64,000 bases of DNA from Mesorhizobium sp. YIM 152430. GTDB taxonomy: Bacteria; Pseudomonadota; Alphaproteobacteria; Rhizobiales; Rhizobiaceae. Below, in pieces: positions 17,151-25,078 of this stretch. Made by a program: the position numbers and the translations under genes. Every line of letters starts with the position of its first letter. Within the stretch, counting starts at the first letter, position 1. Under the pieces are notes generated by a model that saw only the letters and a program-made list of their open reading frames with translations, was not told where the DNA came from and did not search any database. The stretch spans positions 62,001-126,000 of the forward strand of contig NZ_JARGES010000018.1 in NCBI RefSeq assembly GCF_029210365.1, in the 5' to 3' direction.

Positions 17151-17471
17151 ATGGGTTTTCTGTTTCGTCTCGTCGCCTCGTTGTTCCTGGCGCTCGCCGT
17201 GATCGTGGCCGTCATCGACGCTGCGCGGTCGATCGCGGCGAACGCACCCGTCGCGACGCCGCTCGTCGATGCGGCCCGGTCGGCCGGGCTCGAACTGGAG
17301 GCCATTCTGGCGGGTGTCGCTCCGGCCGGCGCATTAGCCGATCCCTGGATGTCGATCACGGTCGCGATACTGTCGGCGCCCGCCATCTTGGTTTTCACCG
17401 GCCTCGCCCTCATATTCTACGCCATGGGCTATCGGCGCCGCCGCGATCCGCGCAACGCGCTGCACGCCTGA
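17151..17471 (+). CDS. Small two-span inner-membrane protein
   Basis: A 106-residue protein starting at the ATG at 17151. One hydrophobic helix lies at the N-terminus (FLFRLVASLFLALAVIVAVI, residues 3-22) and one near the C-terminus (ILSAPAILVFTGLALIFYAM, about 72-93). A loop of about 45 residues separates them, and the tail is basic (YRRRRDPRN). A protein of this shape is common in rhizobia, but I cannot give it a function. It lies 54 bp upstream of msrA on the same strand and could be cotranscribed. Confidence 0.65.
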   Translation: MGFLFRLVASLFLALAVIVAVIDAARSIAANAPVATPLVDAARSAGLELEAILAGVAPAGALADPWMSITVAILSAPAILVFTGLALIFYAMGYRRRRDPRNALHA

Positions 17472-17525
17472 GCGAAACGCCGCTCGAAGAGTGAGTGAGC
17501 AGATCGCCGATCGAAGGAGGATGGA

Positions 17526-18200
17526 ATGTTCTTTTTGGGCGATGTCTTGAACAAGAAGCTGAAACTGCCAAGCGCGCGCGAAGCGCTGCCCGGCCGCACA
17601 GAGGCGATCCCGACCGCGGCCAACCACTATGTTTCCGGCATCGCGCAGAAATCCGAAGCGCCGGACGGGTTCGAGACCGTCTATTTCGGCATGGGCTGCT
17701 TCTGGGGCGCCGAGCGCCTGTTCTGGCAGACGCCGGGCGTTTGGCTGACGGCTGTCGGCTATGCCGGCGGCATCACGCCCAATCCGACCTATCAGGAGAC
17801 CTGCACCGGGCTGACCGGCCATGCCGAGGTGGTCAAGGTCATCTACGATCCGGCGAAAGTCTCCTTCGCGCAATTGCTGCGCATCTTCTGGGAAAGCCAC
17901 GACCCGACGCAGGGAATGCGCCAGGGCAACGATGTCGGCACCACCTATCGCTCGACGATCTACACCACGACGGACGCGCAGCTGCAGGCCGCCGAAGCGT
18001 CGAAGGCCGATTACGAGCGGGCTTTGAAGGCCAGGGGGCTTGGCCGCGTGACGACCGAGATCATGGCCGCGCCCGTGTTTTATTATGCCGAGGAAGACCA
18101 CCAGCAATATCTGGCCAAGAACCCCTACGGCTATTGCGGGCTCAAGGGCACCGGCGTCGCCTGTCAGGTCGACGCGGGCGCGTCCGCGGCGGCAGGTTGA
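17526..18200 (+). CDS. msrA: Peptide-methionine (S)-S-oxide reductase MsrA
   Basis: A 224-residue MsrA that reduces the S-epimer of methionine sulfoxide in oxidised proteins. The catalytic motif GCFWG is at residues 57-61, with Cys58 as nucleophile. The [20 protein letters not shown] substrate block (about 124-143) and the [15 protein letters not shown] block are intact. Resolving cysteines are likely those in YGYCGLKG and VACQVD. The start has a good site (AAGGAGGA). The 50-residue N-terminal extension before the core is common in alphaproteobacterial members. Confidence 0.95.
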   Translation: MFFLGDVLNKKLKLPSAREALPGRTEAIPTAANHYVSGIAQKSEAPDGFETVYFGMGCFWGAERLFWQTPGVWLTAVGYAGGITPNPTYQETCTGLTGHAEVVKVIYDPAKVSFAQLLRIFWESHDPTQGMRQGNDVGTTYRSTIYTTTDAQLQAAEASKADYERALKARGLGRVTTEIMAAPVFYYAEEDHQQYLAKNPYGYCGLKGTGVACQVDAGASAAAG

Positions 18201-18398
18201 GCCGGTCGTCGTCGGCTTGCGGCCGGACGGCGGGCGACGCCGTTCATCCTGTTATCCAAAAGGTCAAAAATTCCGCGTGAATTTTGTCCGCCTGCGTGCA
18301 AGAGTGATGCCCGAGCGGGGGATACCCCGCCGATCCGGCGCGCGGGATCACCCGTCGCGCCGGCACCAGGCAAAACAACCGACAGGGTGTGGATCACG

Positions 18399-19394
18399 AT
18401 GAAGCGTATGGTTCTTGGCCTTTTGGCCGCAACAGCATTGACCGTTCCGGCCTTTGCCCAGGACGAAATCAGCCCCGGCCTTCTCTTCGATCTCGGCGGC
18501 AAGTTCGACAAGTCCTTCAATGAAGCCTCGTTCGGCGGTGCCGAGCAGTTCAAGGAAGAGACCGGCACGGAATATGTCGAGTTCGAGATTTCGAACGAGG
18601 CGCAGCGTGAGCAGGCACTTCGCCGCTTCGCCGAAGACGGCCGCAACCCGATCGTGATGGCCGGCTTCAACTGGGCTGCCGCTCTCGAAGTGGTCGCCGA
18701 GGAATATCCCGAGACCGATTTCGCGATCATCGACATGGTCGTCGACAAGCCCAACGTCCGCTCGATCGTCTTCAAGGAACAGGAGGGGTCCTATCTCGTC
18801 GGCATCCTGGCGGGCATGGCGTCGGAATCCGGCACGGTCGGCTTCGTCGGCGGGATGCAGGTTCCGCTGATCGGCAAGTTCGAATGCGGCTATGTCGGCG
18901 GCGTCAAGGCGGCCAATCCGGATGCCAACGTCATCCGCAACTATACCGGCGACACCCCGGCCGCCTGGAACGATCCGACCCGCGGCGGCGAGATCACCCG
19001 CAACCAGGTCGACCAGGGCGCGGACGTCGTCTATCACGCGGCCGGCGGAACGGGCGTGGGCGTGCTACAGGCCGCGGCCGACGCCGGCATACTCGGCATC
19101 GGCGTCGATTCGAACCAGAATGGAATGCATCCAGGCAGCGTTCTGACCTCGATGATCAAGCGCGTCGACGTCGCCGTCTACAACGCCTTCATGGACGCCA
19201 AGAACGGCGAGTTCGATTACGGCATCCAGAATCTCGGCCTGGCCGAGGACGGCGTCGGCTATGCCGTCGACGAGAACAACGAGGAACTTCTGACCGAGGA
19301 AATGAAGGCGGCGGTCGAAAAGGCCAAGGCCGACATCATCTCCGGCGCGGTCGAAGTCCACGACTTCATGTCCGACAACGCCTGCCCGTACTGA
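18399..19394 (+). CDS. BMP-family nucleoside-binding periplasmic protein
   Basis: A 331-residue substrate-binding protein of the basic-membrane-protein (Med/PnrA) family, which captures nucleosides for an ABC importer. It has a cleavable signal peptide (MKRMVLGLLAATALTVPAFA) and family motifs DLGGKFDKSFNE, AGGTGVGVLQAA and GVDSNQNGMHPGSVLTSMIKR (about residues 231-251). The start is the ATG at 18399, which puts the signal peptide at the N-terminus. The matching ATPase and permeases are at 25-29.6 kb, separated from this gene by about 5.7 kb of unrelated genes. A strong terminator follows. Confidence 0.93.
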   Translation: MKRMVLGLLAATALTVPAFAQDEISPGLLFDLGGKFDKSFNEASFGGAEQFKEETGTEYVEFEISNEAQREQALRRFAEDGRNPIVMAGFNWAAALEVVAEEYPETDFAIIDMVVDKPNVRSIVFKEQEGSYLVGILAGMASESGTVGFVGGMQVPLIGKFECGYVGGVKAANPDANVIRNYTGDTPAAWNDPTRGGEITRNQVDQGADVVYHAAGGTGVGVLQAAADAGILGIGVDSNQNGMHPGSVLTSMIKRVDVAVYNAFMDAKNGEFDYGIQNLGLAEDGVGYAVDENNEELLTEEMKAAVEKAKADIISGAVEVHDFMSDNACPY

Positions 19395-19418
19395 TCGGGC
19401 ACGGCCCATCGCTGACGA

Positions 19419-19445
19419 CCGCCGGGCCCATCGCCCGGCGGTTTT
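19419..19445 (+). terminator. Rho-independent terminator after the BMP gene
   Basis: A perfect 9-bp stem (CCGCCGGGC, 19419-19427, with GCCCGGCGG, 19433-19441), a five-base loop and a TTTT run. It lies 25 bp after the BMP stop and would insulate the downstream MFS gene. Confidence 0.85.
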
Positions 19446-19560
19446 CGTTTGAGGCGCTCGCCAACGAGGAACCTGGCCCAGCCGAATACGCGGATTGGAA
19501 AGCGACAGGCGCGGCTTGCCCCGATAGGAAAACCGCAAATCTCCCGCCGGAGCCCGGTCA

Positions 19561-20757
19561 TTGCACAGCCTGCCCGACAGACCCCTGCGCCTCGTCGCCA
19601 TCGTCCTCCTGCTTCTGACGGGCGTTTTGACGGGCGCGCAGCTTGCCAAGACCGCGCCGCTGATCGGCTGGTATGTGGAGACGATCGGCATGACGCTCGT
19701 GGAGGCGGGCTGGGTGACGGCGTTGATCGGCATCTTCGTCGCGCTCGCCGCGCTGCCGGCCGGCTTCGCCATCGCGCGCATAGGGCCGCAGCGCGCCTTC
19801 GTCGTCGCCTCCGCAATCATCGTACCGGGCGGGCTGATCCTGGCGGCGACCACGGCGCCAAGCCTGATCTTCGCCGCGCGCATGATCGAGGGCCTCGGCT
19901 ATGTCATCCTGTGCGTCGGGCTGCCTTCGCTCTTGACGGCGATCTCACCGTCCGGCTGGCGCGGACCGGTGCTGGCGATCTGGAGCGGCTTCGTGCCGCT
20001 CGGCTATGCCACGTCCGACGTGCTCGCCGGGCTGATCGTGCCCGTTCTCGGCACGCAGTCCTATCTGCTCGGCGTCATTCTCCTTTTTGCCGCGATGGCG
20101 CTCGCCTCCCAGGTCGTGCTGCGCTGGCTGACCGGCGTTCCGGCCGACGCGGTCTTTGCGCCTGAAGGCGCGTCCAGCGTGTTCAGCGTCGGCGTCCTTC
20201 TCGTCGCGCTCGCCTTTGGTGCGTTCGTCCTCCAGTCGGTGGCGCTCTTCACCTTCATGCCGACCTTCGCCGCGCTGCCGGGCGCTTTCTTGTTCGCGCC
20301 GGCGCTGGTCGCGTTGTCGACGCCGCTGGGCAACGGCCTCGCCGGCCTGCTGGTCGCCGGCCGCGCCGCGCCCTTCATGATCGTCCTGGCGCTTGCGGCC
20401 TTCGTCGTGACGGCGCTTGCCGCTTACGTCGCCTTCGTCACCGGCGGCGCGGCTGCGGCGAGCTTCGGGGCGGTGGCGATGGCGATCGCCAGCGGCGTCG
20501 TCGCCTCGGCGCTGTTCGCGGTGATCCCGTTCCTGGTGTCGCGGCCGCAGGCGGTTCCCGCGGCGATTGGCCTCGTCAGCCAGGCGGGCGGCCTTGCGAC
20601 GCTCGCCAGCCCGCCGCTGGCCGCCTTCATCATCGAGCGCGCGGGCTGGACCGGCTATGGATGGTTCCTGGGTCTCACCGGCCTTGCCGGCGCGGCGATG
20701 CTGATTCCACTCGCGCTTGGGCCGCTCATCGCGGCGGGGAGACGGCAAACCCCTTGA
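19561..20757 (+). CDS. MFS transporter, CynX/NimT-like
   Basis: A 398-residue membrane protein with about 12 hydrophobic helices, starting at a TTG (19561). The first helix (LRLVAIVLLLLTGVLTG) begins nine residues in. The loop after helix 2 (AGFAIARIGPQRAF) matches the MFS loop 2-3 pattern, and the helices are rich in Gly and Ala. The substrate is not evident; resemblance to the cyanate/nitroimidazole-type clade is an impression. Its last 32 bases overlap, tail to tail, the end of the anti-sigma gene on the other strand. Confidence 0.82.
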   Translation: MHSLPDRPLRLVAIVLLLLTGVLTGAQLAKTAPLIGWYVETIGMTLVEAGWVTALIGIFVALAALPAGFAIARIGPQRAFVVASAIIVPGGLILAATTAPSLIFAARMIEGLGYVILCVGLPSLLTAISPSGWRGPVLAIWSGFVPLGYATSDVLAGLIVPVLGTQSYLLGVILLFAAMALASQVVLRWLTGVPADAVFAPEGASSVFSVGVLLVALAFGAFVLQSVALFTFMPTFAALPGAFLFAPALVALSTPLGNGLAGLLVAGRAAPFMIVLALAAFVVTALAAYVAFVTGGAAAASFGAVAMAIASGVVASALFAVIPFLVSRPQAVPAAIGLVSQAGGLATLASPPLAAFIIERAGWTGYGWFLGLTGLAGAAMLIPLALGPLIAAGRRQTP

Positions 20758-21496
20758 CGAGGATCGGCCCGAGCGGCCGGCCGGCCGCGGAGCGTGGCGC
20801 GTCTTCCAGCGTGATCTCATAGAGCTGGTCCGGCCGCGGGGCGGGCAGGTCGGGACCGGAAAGCACCGCCTCGCGCGCGGCGTCCATGGTGCCGAGCGAG
20901 ACCGGGCCGACATCGGCGTCGTAAAGCGTCCACACTTCGAGCACCTTGCCGGCGGGAACCTCGAAATCGGTCAGCGGCAGGATGCGCACCCGGTCGTCGG
21001 CATAAGCCTCGACGAGCGCGCCGGGCACGTCCTCCTCGTTGAGAAGCACCACCACGACCTCCGGATCGCGCGCCGTGACGGACGCCTGGCCGATGACATA
21101 GCCGAGCGCGCAGGCGGCCAGCATGGTCGCGGCAAGAGCGGTGCCGCGCGCGCCGCGAAAGAAGCCAGACATCGGCCGCTTGAGCCCGAGCGCGCCGTGG
21201 CGGTCGGGCGGCGTCAGCGGAGCGCCAGCCGCTGCCATGTCGGACTGGACGAGTTCCAGGCGCGTCTGCTGCGTGACATCCGCGATCTGCGCCGCGACGC
21301 GCGACCATAGATCCCCGGCGACGGGCTCGGGCGCCGCGCTGCGATCGAGCGCCTCTAGACGCTGGGAAAACGACCAGACGGCGTCGCGAAACTCCGGGTC
21401 GATCGTCAGGTCGCGCTCGGCGCGGGCGCGGTCGGCCTCGTCCATCAGGCCGAGCACATAGTCGCCGGCGCGCATGTCTCGCTCCTCGCGGCTCAT
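20726..21496 (-). CDS. Anti-sigma factor, RskA family
   Basis: A 256-residue protein starting at the ATG at 21496, which overlaps the sigma factor stop (ATGA). The N-terminal cytoplasmic domain begins with the RAGDYVLGLMDEADRARAER helix (about residues 9-28) typical of anti-sigma-K domains and lacks the zinc-binding HCC motif. A single membrane helix spans about 118-138. The C-terminal periplasmic domain ends with the EVPAGKVLEVWTLYD and SLGTM motifs of RskA. It would hold the ECF sigma factor inactive until a signal triggers its proteolysis; the signal is unknown. Confidence 0.9.
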   Translation of the reverse strand: MSREERDMRAGDYVLGLMDEADRARAERDLTIDPEFRDAVWSFSQRLEALDRSAAPEPVAGDLWSRVAAQIADVTQQTRLELVQSDMAAAGAPLTPPDRHGALGLKRPMSGFFRGARGTALAATMLAACALGYVIGQASVTARDPEVVVVLLNEEDVPGALVEAYADDRVRILPLTDFEVPAGKVLEVWTLYDADVGPVSLGTMDAAREAVLSGPDLPAPRPDQLYEITLEDAPRSAAGRPLGPILVKGFAVSPPR

Positions 21497-22038
21497 GACA
21501 GACACTCCTTGAGCGCGGAGACGCCGCGCCTGATCCACGCCTTGACCGTGCCGACCGGCGCGCCGAGATGGGCGGCGATCTCGCCATGCGAGAAGCCGAC
21601 CACATAGGCCATGACGATGGAGCGCCGGCGCTGCGGTTCGAGCAGGCCGAGGCAGCGCTTCAGGTCTTCCGTCTCGGGCAGGTCGGCATAGGCGCTTTCG
21701 GCCTCGGCCGCGCGATCGCCGAGCGCGGCAAGCTGGTCGGCATCGTGAAAATCGAGGCGGCTGCCGTCACGAAGGATGTTGAGCGCGCGATGGCGAACGA
21801 TGGTGGTCATCCACGCACGGGCTGCACCGCGTTCATGGTCGAACAGCGCGGCCTTGTGCCAGATGGTGACGAAGGCTTCCTGGACGACCTCCTCGGCAAG
21901 CTCGCGACGCCGCACGATGCGCTTGGCTATCGCGATGAGACGACCGGCTTCGAGGTCGAAGATCGTGGCCAGTGCCGCCCGGTCCCCGCCCGCCACGCGG
22001 CGCATCAACGTGTCGCAATCGTCCATCCGTGCATCCAA
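21493..22038 (-). CDS. ECF RNA polymerase sigma factor (SigK-type)
   Basis: A 181-residue ECF sigma factor. Region 2 is seen as AEEVVQEAFVTIWHKA with DHERGAARAWMTTIVRHRALNILR (about residues 48-90). Region 4 has the helix-turn-helix VVGFSHGEIAAHLGAPVGTVKAWIRRG (about 145-172). It is cotranscribed and translationally coupled with the RskA-type anti-sigma. The DUF4394 gene is divergent from it across 211 bp and is a natural candidate target. I could not identify a convincing pair of sigma-specific -35/-10 boxes there. Confidence 0.92.
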   Translation of the reverse strand: MDARMDDCDTLMRRVAGGDRAALATIFDLEAGRLIAIAKRIVRRRELAEEVVQEAFVTIWHKAALFDHERGAARAWMTTIVRHRALNILRDGSRLDFHDADQLAALGDRAAEAESAYADLPETEDLKRCLGLLEPQRRRSIVMAYVVGFSHGEIAAHLGAPVGTVKAWIRRGVSALKECLS

Positions 22039-22249
22039 TGCCAGCTCCCCGAGTCGCCCTTTTCGCGCACTTTACACGCCCGGACCGGCGTTCCGATGCG
22101 GCTGCGAGAAAAAAAATTTGAAGCGCTGCATCCAGAGCGCCCGCCGACGGGTAAGAACCTCGGAGGACCTGTGCGTCCCGGTGCGTGTCGCCGGTGTGTC
22201 GCGCGCCTCTCCGAGAAACGTTTTTGAAACGCCAACAGGAGAACCGTCA

Positions 22250-23041
22250 ATGTCCATTCATCTTACCCGCATCGCCCTTGCCGCCAGCGTCGCGTCCTTC
22301 GGCCTCGCATCCGCCGCCATTGCCGCGCCCGCCGTCGGCCTCGTCGGCGACAAGACGCTCGTCTGGTTCGATACCGATGCGCCCGAAGTGTCCAACACGG
22401 TCGAGGTCGAAGGCGTCGACAACCTGATCGGCATCGACGTGCGTCCCGCCGACAACATGCTCTACGGCATTGCCGGTGATGGCACTATCGTCACGATCGA
22501 CCTTGAAACGGGCGCCGCGACCGCCGGCGCATCCTTGTCCGAAATGCTCCCTGACGGTGTTGACGGCATGGTCGATTTCAACCCGGTCGCCGACCGCATC
22601 CGCGTCATGGGCACCGACGGCACCAATCTGCGCATCCATCCCGACACCGGCGAGACCACCGTCGACGGTTCGCTGAACTTCGAGGCGGGCGACGAGAACG
22701 CCGAGGCGACGCCGAACGTCGTGGCAACCGCCTACACCAACTCGGTCGGAACGCCCGAAGCGACCGCGATGTACGACATCGACGCGGGTCTCGGCGCCCT
22801 TCTGCGCCAGACGGCACCGAATGACGGCACGCTGGCGACCCTCGGCGCGCTTGGCATCGAGGGCGCAGAAACCTTTGCGTTCGACATCCAGGCGACCGCC
22901 GAGGGCGAGAACACGGCCTGGCTCGTCGCCGGCAGCGGTCTTTACACGGTGGACCTGGAAACCGGCGCGACCGAGATGGTGGCTGAGATCACCGGCGCCG
23001 AAGGCGACATCCGCGACATCGCGATCCTGCCGGCGATGTAA
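22250..23041 (+). CDS. DUF4394 exported beta-propeller-like protein
   Basis: A 263-residue exported protein starting at the ATG at 22250 with AGGAGA eight bases upstream. The signal peptide (MSIHLTRIALAASVASFG...) ends near AIAAPA. The mature part has recurring motifs of the DUF4394 family: LIGIDVRPADNMLYGIAGDG, DFNPVADRIRVMGTDGTNLR (about residues 106-125), NVVATAYTNS, and YTVDLETGATEMV. Such proteins are found beside ECF sigma/anti-sigma pairs, which is the case here. The function is unknown. It is strongly acidic, as expected for an exported protein. A good terminator follows. Confidence 0.88.
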   Translation: MSIHLTRIALAASVASFGLASAAIAAPAVGLVGDKTLVWFDTDAPEVSNTVEVEGVDNLIGIDVRPADNMLYGIAGDGTIVTIDLETGAATAGASLSEMLPDGVDGMVDFNPVADRIRVMGTDGTNLRIHPDTGETTVDGSLNFEAGDENAEATPNVVATAYTNSVGTPEATAMYDIDAGLGALLRQTAPNDGTLATLGALGIEGAETFAFDIQATAEGENTAWLVAGSGLYTVDLETGATEMVAEITGAEGDIRDIAILPAM

Positions 23042-23091
23042 TTGCCGGAAGCGATGGAATCGTTCTGTTCGGCGGACCGAGCAGAGGGAAA

Positions 23092-23114
23092 GGCCGGGTT
23101 CGCCCGGCCTTTTC
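23092..23114 (+). terminator. Terminator between DUF4394 and slyX
   Basis: A 7-bp stem GGCCGGG (23092-23098) and CCCGGCC (23103-23109) with a TTCG tetraloop, followed by TTTTCTT. It lies between convergent genes. Confidence 0.85.
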
Positions 23115-23157
23115 TTATGTAAGTGCCGCCCCCTCCACCGCCTGCGGCGGTCCCTCG

Positions 23158-23361
23158 CTAATAGTGCGGCGGCTTGGTGATCGGAACGTCCGGGGCCGAC
23201 TGCTCCTCAAGCGCGAGAAACCGGTGCGTCAGCGCGTCGAGCTTTTTCTGCATCCTTTCGATCACCTGCCACTGGCGCGCGAGTTCGGCCGATAGTTCCT
23301 CGATCGTGCGTTCCTGTTCGGCAGCGAGCGTTTCCAGCTTGACGATGCGGTCTTCGCTCAT
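23158..23361 (-). CDS. slyX: SlyX family protein
   Basis: A 67-residue coiled-coil protein (VKLETLAAEQERTIEELSAEL, about residues 7-27) that ends with the family's typical KPPHY tail. Length and heptad pattern fit SlyX, whose role is unclear despite the name. It is the last gene of a three-gene run and its start overlaps the thioesterase stop (ATGA). Confidence 0.9.
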   Translation of the reverse strand: MSEDRIVKLETLAAEQERTIEELSAELARQWQVIERMQKKLDALTHRFLALEEQSAPDVPITKPPHY

Positions 23362-23783
23362 GATGCAACGCTTTCCAGAAGGGTGCGCAGCGCCGGATCG
23401 AGCAGGGCGGGGCGCCGGGTCGCCGCATCGACATAGACATGGACGAAGAAACCCTCAGCCGCCGCTGCGTCCTCGTCGTTGCGGAACAGGCCGATCTCGT
23501 AGCGCACCGAGGAATTGCCAAGCTTGGCGACGCGGATGCCGGCATGGATCGTGTCCGGGAAGGCCATTTCGGCGAAGTACCGGCAGCCCGTTTCCACCAC
23601 CAGCCCGATCTGTTCGCCCTTGTGGATGTCGAGCACACCGCCCTCGATCAGCCAGCCATTCACGGCTGTATCGAACAGCGAATAATGGACCACATTGTTC
23701 ATGTGGCCATAGGCGTCGTTGTCCATCCAGCGGGTGGTGATGGTGCGGAAGGTCTTGTAGTCGGCGCGGGTGGAGCGGGGCAT
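23358..23783 (-). CDS. Acyl-CoA thioesterase, 4HBT hotdog family
   Basis: A 141-residue single-domain hotdog protein starting at the ATG at 23783, which shares its A with the alcohol dehydrogenase TGA; two in-frame GTG codons just upstream are alternatives. The family motif TRWMDNDAYGHMNNVVHYSLFD (about residues 17-38) carries the catalytic Asp of the 4-hydroxybenzoyl-CoA thioesterase type. It would hydrolyse acyl-CoA esters in the cytosol. Substrate unknown. Coupled on both sides to alcohol dehydrogenase and slyX. Confidence 0.9.
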   Translation of the reverse strand: MPRSTRADYKTFRTITTRWMDNDAYGHMNNVVHYSLFDTAVNGWLIEGGVLDIHKGEQIGLVVETGCRYFAEMAFPDTIHAGIRVAKLGNSSVRYEIGLFRNDEDAAAAEGFFVHVYVDAATRRPALLDPALRTLLESVAS

Positions 23784-24952
23784 CACCACGCCGCCCGATA
23801 GATCGCCAGCGCATCCGCCTCGGACACCGGGCGCGGATTGTTGACCAGCAGGCGCTGCTGCTTCATCGCGTCCGCCGCCATCTTCGCCAGCGCATCCTCG
23901 CCGATCCCGACATCGCGCAGCCGCGCCGGCAATCCGACCCGCTTCGCCAGCGCGGCCAACTCCTCGATGAACGCCGCGCAGCGTCCCTGAACGCCTTCTT
24001 CGCTGTTCAGCGCGGGAAAACAGTCGCCCGCGATCTCAGCATAAAGATGCGCTGCATCCGGTGCGTTGAAGCGCAGGACATGCGGCAGGACGAGCGCGTT
24101 CGACAGGCCGTGCGGAATGTGGAACGTGCCGCCGATCGGATAGGCCAGCGCATGGACGGCGGCGACGGGCGAATTGGCGAAAGCCTGGCCGGCGAGCATC
24201 GATCCGAGCAGCATCGCCCCGCGTGCGTCCCGGTCCTGCCCGTTGGCGATCACCTTCTCGATATTCGCGCCGAGGAGGCGCAGCGCCTCGCGCGCGAGCA
24301 TCTTCGACAGCGGATTGTTGTTGGCGCTCTTCGAGGCATAAGCCTCGATCGCGTGGACCATCGCGTCGATGCCGGTCGCCGCCGTGATGGCGGCCGGCAG
24401 GCCGAGCGTCAGATCGGCGTCGAGGATGGCGACATCCGGCAGGATGATCGGCGAGGACACGCCGCGCTTTTCCTCTTCGCCCACGGTGATGATGGAGACG
24501 GGCGTGACCTCCGAGCCGGTCCCCGCCGTGGTCGGGATCAGGACGAGCGGCAGGCGCGGCCCCTTGGCCTGCGCCACGCCCCATGCTTCGTCGAGGTCTT
24601 CGCCCGAGCCGAGCAGCAGCGCGGCGAGCTTGGCGACGTCGAGCGACGAGCCGCCGCCGAAGCCGACGATGCCGCTCGCGCCCCGTCCGGCCTCGACCGC
24701 CTTCATCAGCGTCGCGCGCGACGGATCGGCCTCGACCTCGCCGAAGACGGTGATCTCCACGCCCGCCGTCTTCAGCGAGGCGATGGCGGCGTCGGCAAGT
24801 CCGATATTCCTCAGACCGGGATCGGTGACGAAAAGCACGCGACTGCCGAGGCGTCGCCCGGCGATCTCGCCGAGCCGCGCGGCGCTGCCGGGTTCGAAAA
24901 CAATCGCGGCGGTGGTGTTGAAGGCGAAGGGGGAAAGGGCTGCTGTTGTCAT
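23783..24952 (-). CDS. Iron-containing alcohol dehydrogenase
   Basis: A 389-residue group III alcohol dehydrogenase, started at the ATG at 24952; a start at 25003 would add a 17-residue extension without family similarity. NAD-binding GGGSSLDVAK (about 97-106) and TTAGTGSEVTP (about 138-148) are present. The metal ligands are expected in the Asp and His positions of ATGIDAMVHAIEAY, HALAYPIGGTFHIPHG and nearby. The protein would interconvert alcohols and aldehydes or ketones. The substrate cannot be read from the sequence. It heads the operon with the thioesterase and slyX. Confidence 0.92.
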   Translation of the reverse strand: MTTAALSPFAFNTTAAIVFEPGSAARLGEIAGRRLGSRVLFVTDPGLRNIGLADAAIASLKTAGVEITVFGEVEADPSRATLMKAVEAGRGASGIVGFGGGSSLDVAKLAALLLGSGEDLDEAWGVAQAKGPRLPLVLIPTTAGTGSEVTPVSIITVGEEEKRGVSSPIILPDVAILDADLTLGLPAAITAATGIDAMVHAIEAYASKSANNNPLSKMLAREALRLLGANIEKVIANGQDRDARGAMLLGSMLAGQAFANSPVAAVHALAYPIGGTFHIPHGLSNALVLPHVLRFNAPDAAHLYAEIAGDCFPALNSEEGVQGRCAAFIEELAALAKRVGLPARLRDVGIGEDALAKMAADAMKQQRLLVNNPRPVSEADALAIYRAAW

Positions 24953-25078
24953 GGGCGCGAAAGTGCCAAGCGTCCCGCCGCTTGTCGAGTGACAATACGC
25001 CAAACGAGCGCATTTGCAGGCCGGAGGCGCTCATGCTAATTCCGAACCTTGACCAAGGCGTCCAGACGGAAATCCTGC

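Noticed and set aside
18201-18398. Possible purine riboswitch in front of the nucleoside-binding protein gene
   Set aside because: I could not build the three-way junction or its conserved loops from the sequence; only short unrelated inverted repeats were seen.
22039-22249. Candidate ECF promoter TGCATCC...GGTAAG upstream of DUF4394
   Set aside because: No second copy in promoter orientation for the sigma gene and no consensus I can name, so it was not listed as a promoter.
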